Shown one piece after another: positions 23,448 through 24,705 of a stretch of DNA of 24,705 nt. This DNA comes from an uncultured Kangiella sp. (lineage in GTDB: Bacteria; Pseudomonadota; Gammaproteobacteria; Enterobacterales; DSM-103792). Within the stretch, counting starts at the first letter, position 1. The number at the start of each line of letters is the position of its first letter. The notes below the pieces were generated by a model. It was given only the letters and a program-made list of their open reading frames with translations. It was not told where the DNA came from and made no database searches. The position numbers and the translations under genes were made by a program. The stretch lies in assembly GCA_946480585.1 (NCBI GenBank), contig CAMLKQ010000001.1:1-24705 (forward strand), given 5' to 3'.

Positions 23448-24470
23448 ATGTTCGCGCGTCGTTCGCTCTCGCAGCTCAGCTCGGATCAGTCACGGCGTTT
23501 GCACGGCCCGACCCGCGGCTGGCGGCCCGGTTTGCTGTCCATGTTGCTTTCGGTATTGCTGCTGGGCGCCTGTCAGCACCGCGCGCCATTACCGGCGAGC
23601 CCGTTCGAGGCTCGCAGCTACCAACTGTATTACGGCCATGACGCCGCCAAACTGCAGCGCCTGCAACAAACCCTGCAAACCGGTGAACTGCTGATCCTCG
23701 ACAGCCGCAAGTTGTCGGCCACGCAATTGCACGCCCTGCTCGACCACGCCGCCACGCGCAATGCCCGCGTCATTGGCTACCTCAGCATTGGCGAACTCGA
23801 CAGCCGGGAAAAACCGGCGTTCGACGCCTTCGTTGCCAGCTTGCCCGCCGCGGAGCAACAAGCGTTTGAGCAGGTGGCGCTGGAATGGAACGAGAAGTTC
23901 GCGTCCTGGCGTATCGATGTCAGCGCCCCGGTCTGGCAGCGCTGGTTGCAAGTCCAGCACGAGAACTTGGTTCGACAAGGCTTGCACGGTGTGTTTCTCG
24001 ACACGCCGGACACGGTCGATCGCTACCTCACTCACCCGCACTGGTCGCGCGCCACCCGCATTGAAAAAGTGCAGGCGATGCTGGCGGTCATTCGCCAGTT
24101 CAAAGCCGAGCGGCCCGACGATATCGTCCTGTTGAACCGCGGTCTGAACCTGATTGGCGAAGCGATTTGGCTCAACGAAGACGGTACCGATACGCTGGCC
24201 GGACTGGCACTGATGCAGCCGCATCCGCACAACCCCGATATCGTGCTGTATGAAAATGCCTATGCCAGCGACGACCCATGGACCCAGCGCATCGAAGCTG
24301 ACTTGCGCGCCACGGCCGCGGCCGGCCATACGCAGGTGTTCACGCTCGGTTATCGCGACACACTTGGTTCGGCCGAGCGCCTGTTCACACAAAGTGCCCG
24401 CGACGGTTTCATTGCCGGTTTCGCCGAATCGAGCACCAGCCTGCATCAACACGGCAGCGAGCGGCGCTGA
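23448..24470 (+). CDS. GH114-like (polygalactosaminidase-type) lipoprotein
   Basis: A 340-aa lipoprotein precursor with a long basic N-region, then LLSMLLSVLLLGAC with C42 as the lipidated Cys. The mature part resembles the TM1410/GH114 family of endo-alpha-1,4-polygalactosaminidase-like TIM barrels. RVIGYLSIGELDSRE (about 107-121, with E116) and GLHGVFLDTPDTVD (about 178-191, with D185) correspond to the conserved acidic strands, and the WRIDVSAPVWQRWL segment matches the usual VDV-x-x-P-x-W-Q stretch. It probably acts on an amino-sugar exopolysaccharide at the cell surface; the substrate is inferred. AAGGAAG lies before the ATG. The start is fixed by the 3-base gap to the preceding gene. 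No terminator is visible downstream. Confidence 0.75.
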   Translation: MFARRSLSQLSSDQSRRLHGPTRGWRPGLLSMLLSVLLLGACQHRAPLPASPFEARSYQLYYGHDAAKLQRLQQTLQTGELLILDSRKLSATQLHALLDHAATRNARVIGYLSIGELDSREKPAFDAFVASLPAAEQQAFEQVALEWNEKFASWRIDVSAPVWQRWLQVQHENLVRQGLHGVFLDTPDTVDRYLTHPHWSRATRIEKVQAMLAVIRQFKAERPDDIVLLNRGLNLIGEAIWLNEDGTDTLAGLALMQPHPHNPDIVLYENAYASDDPWTQRIEADLRATAAAGHTQVFTLGYRDTLGSAERLFTQSARDGFIAGFAESSTSLHQHGSERR

Positions 24471-24705
24471 CGGATTATCGTCAGCTGCCACCGCGCGACG
24501 TCATCGACCTTTCGTTATCGGCCTCTCGCCACCGCAAGCCGGCTGGACGCACCGCACCGTATTGCCACCGCCGGCGCGCACAGCCTGATACTCGCGTACT
24601 GTCTTGCACCGTTGCCTTGTCATGATCTGTAACAGTCCGGCCATGCCGAGTGCAGCGTCGAGACTTTGCCCTGCCTGGCAGTTGTGCCAAACTCCCGCGC
24701 CATGA
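24471..24705. other. Noncoding end segment
   Basis: No supported gene is visible in these 235 bases. An ATG at 24702-24704 at the window edge could begin a further gene running out of view, but only one codon is present. Confidence 0.5.

Noticed and set aside
24471..24705. Start of a further gene at the right edge
   Set aside because: Only a single ATG at the last bases is visible, which is insufficient to call a gene.

Overview
The window looks like chromosomal DNA from a GC-rich gammaproteobacterium. Evidence: glnD overlapping dapD, followed by a YffB-type reductase and dapE, is a typical gammaproteobacterial arrangement. AmpG, an OmpA/TSP3 porin, a YajG-like lipoprotein and a TIGR04219-type outer-membrane protein all point to a Gram-negative envelope. 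A PhaB-type acetoacetyl-CoA reductase suggests polyhydroxybutyrate storage. I cannot name the genus from sequence alone. There is no rRNA, tRNA, CRISPR array, transposase, integrase or prophage structural gene.

Layout. (1) 1-980: an AT-richer accessory patch. A 79-bp inverted repeat and a stack of hairpins lie directly in front of a tiny ORF and a PIN-domain toxin-like gene. (2) 1060-3500, minus strand: a YgjP-type metal-dependent hydrolase and dihydrolipoamide dehydrogenase (lpdA). (3) 3790-9554, plus strand: glnD-dapD, an inserted repeat plus a small four-cysteine ORF, then yffB, an unrecognised 110-aa gene and dapE. This block links nitrogen sensing with diaminopimelate/lysine synthesis. 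(4) 9610-13781, plus strand: two kinds of inverted repeat around a VanY-like D,D-carboxypeptidase, a secreted M14 carboxypeptidase, a small DUF2897-like membrane protein, and an exosortase-associated-type acyltransferase. (5) 13878-15771, minus strand: an OmpA-family porin and phaB. (6) 16083-17776, plus strand: a YajG-like lipoprotein and a TIGR04219-type outer-membrane protein. (7) 17870-20375: divergent ampG and panE. (8) 20515-22686: a sensor-kinase-like protein that has lost its phospho-accepting histidine and the glycines of its ATP-binding G2 box, convergent with an intact single-domain response regulator. (9) 22980-24470: a two-gene unit of lipoproteins, one thioredoxin-like (CxxS) and one GH114-like.

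A shared theme is the cell envelope: DapD/DapE make the DAP used in peptidoglycan, VanY-like and M14 enzymes trim peptides, AmpG imports muropeptides, and several lipoproteins and porins are present. Convergent pairs are separated by strong bidirectional hairpin terminators at about 13835, 17812 and 22249. At least five distinct dispersed inverted-repeat families occupy the intergenic gaps, which is a high load for 25 kb.

I see no clear new multi-gene defence or biosynthetic system. The best leads are the degenerate histidine kinase, the orphan exosortase-type acyltransferase, the lipoprotein pair, the unknown gene inside the dap cluster, and the PIN gene behind a repeat.
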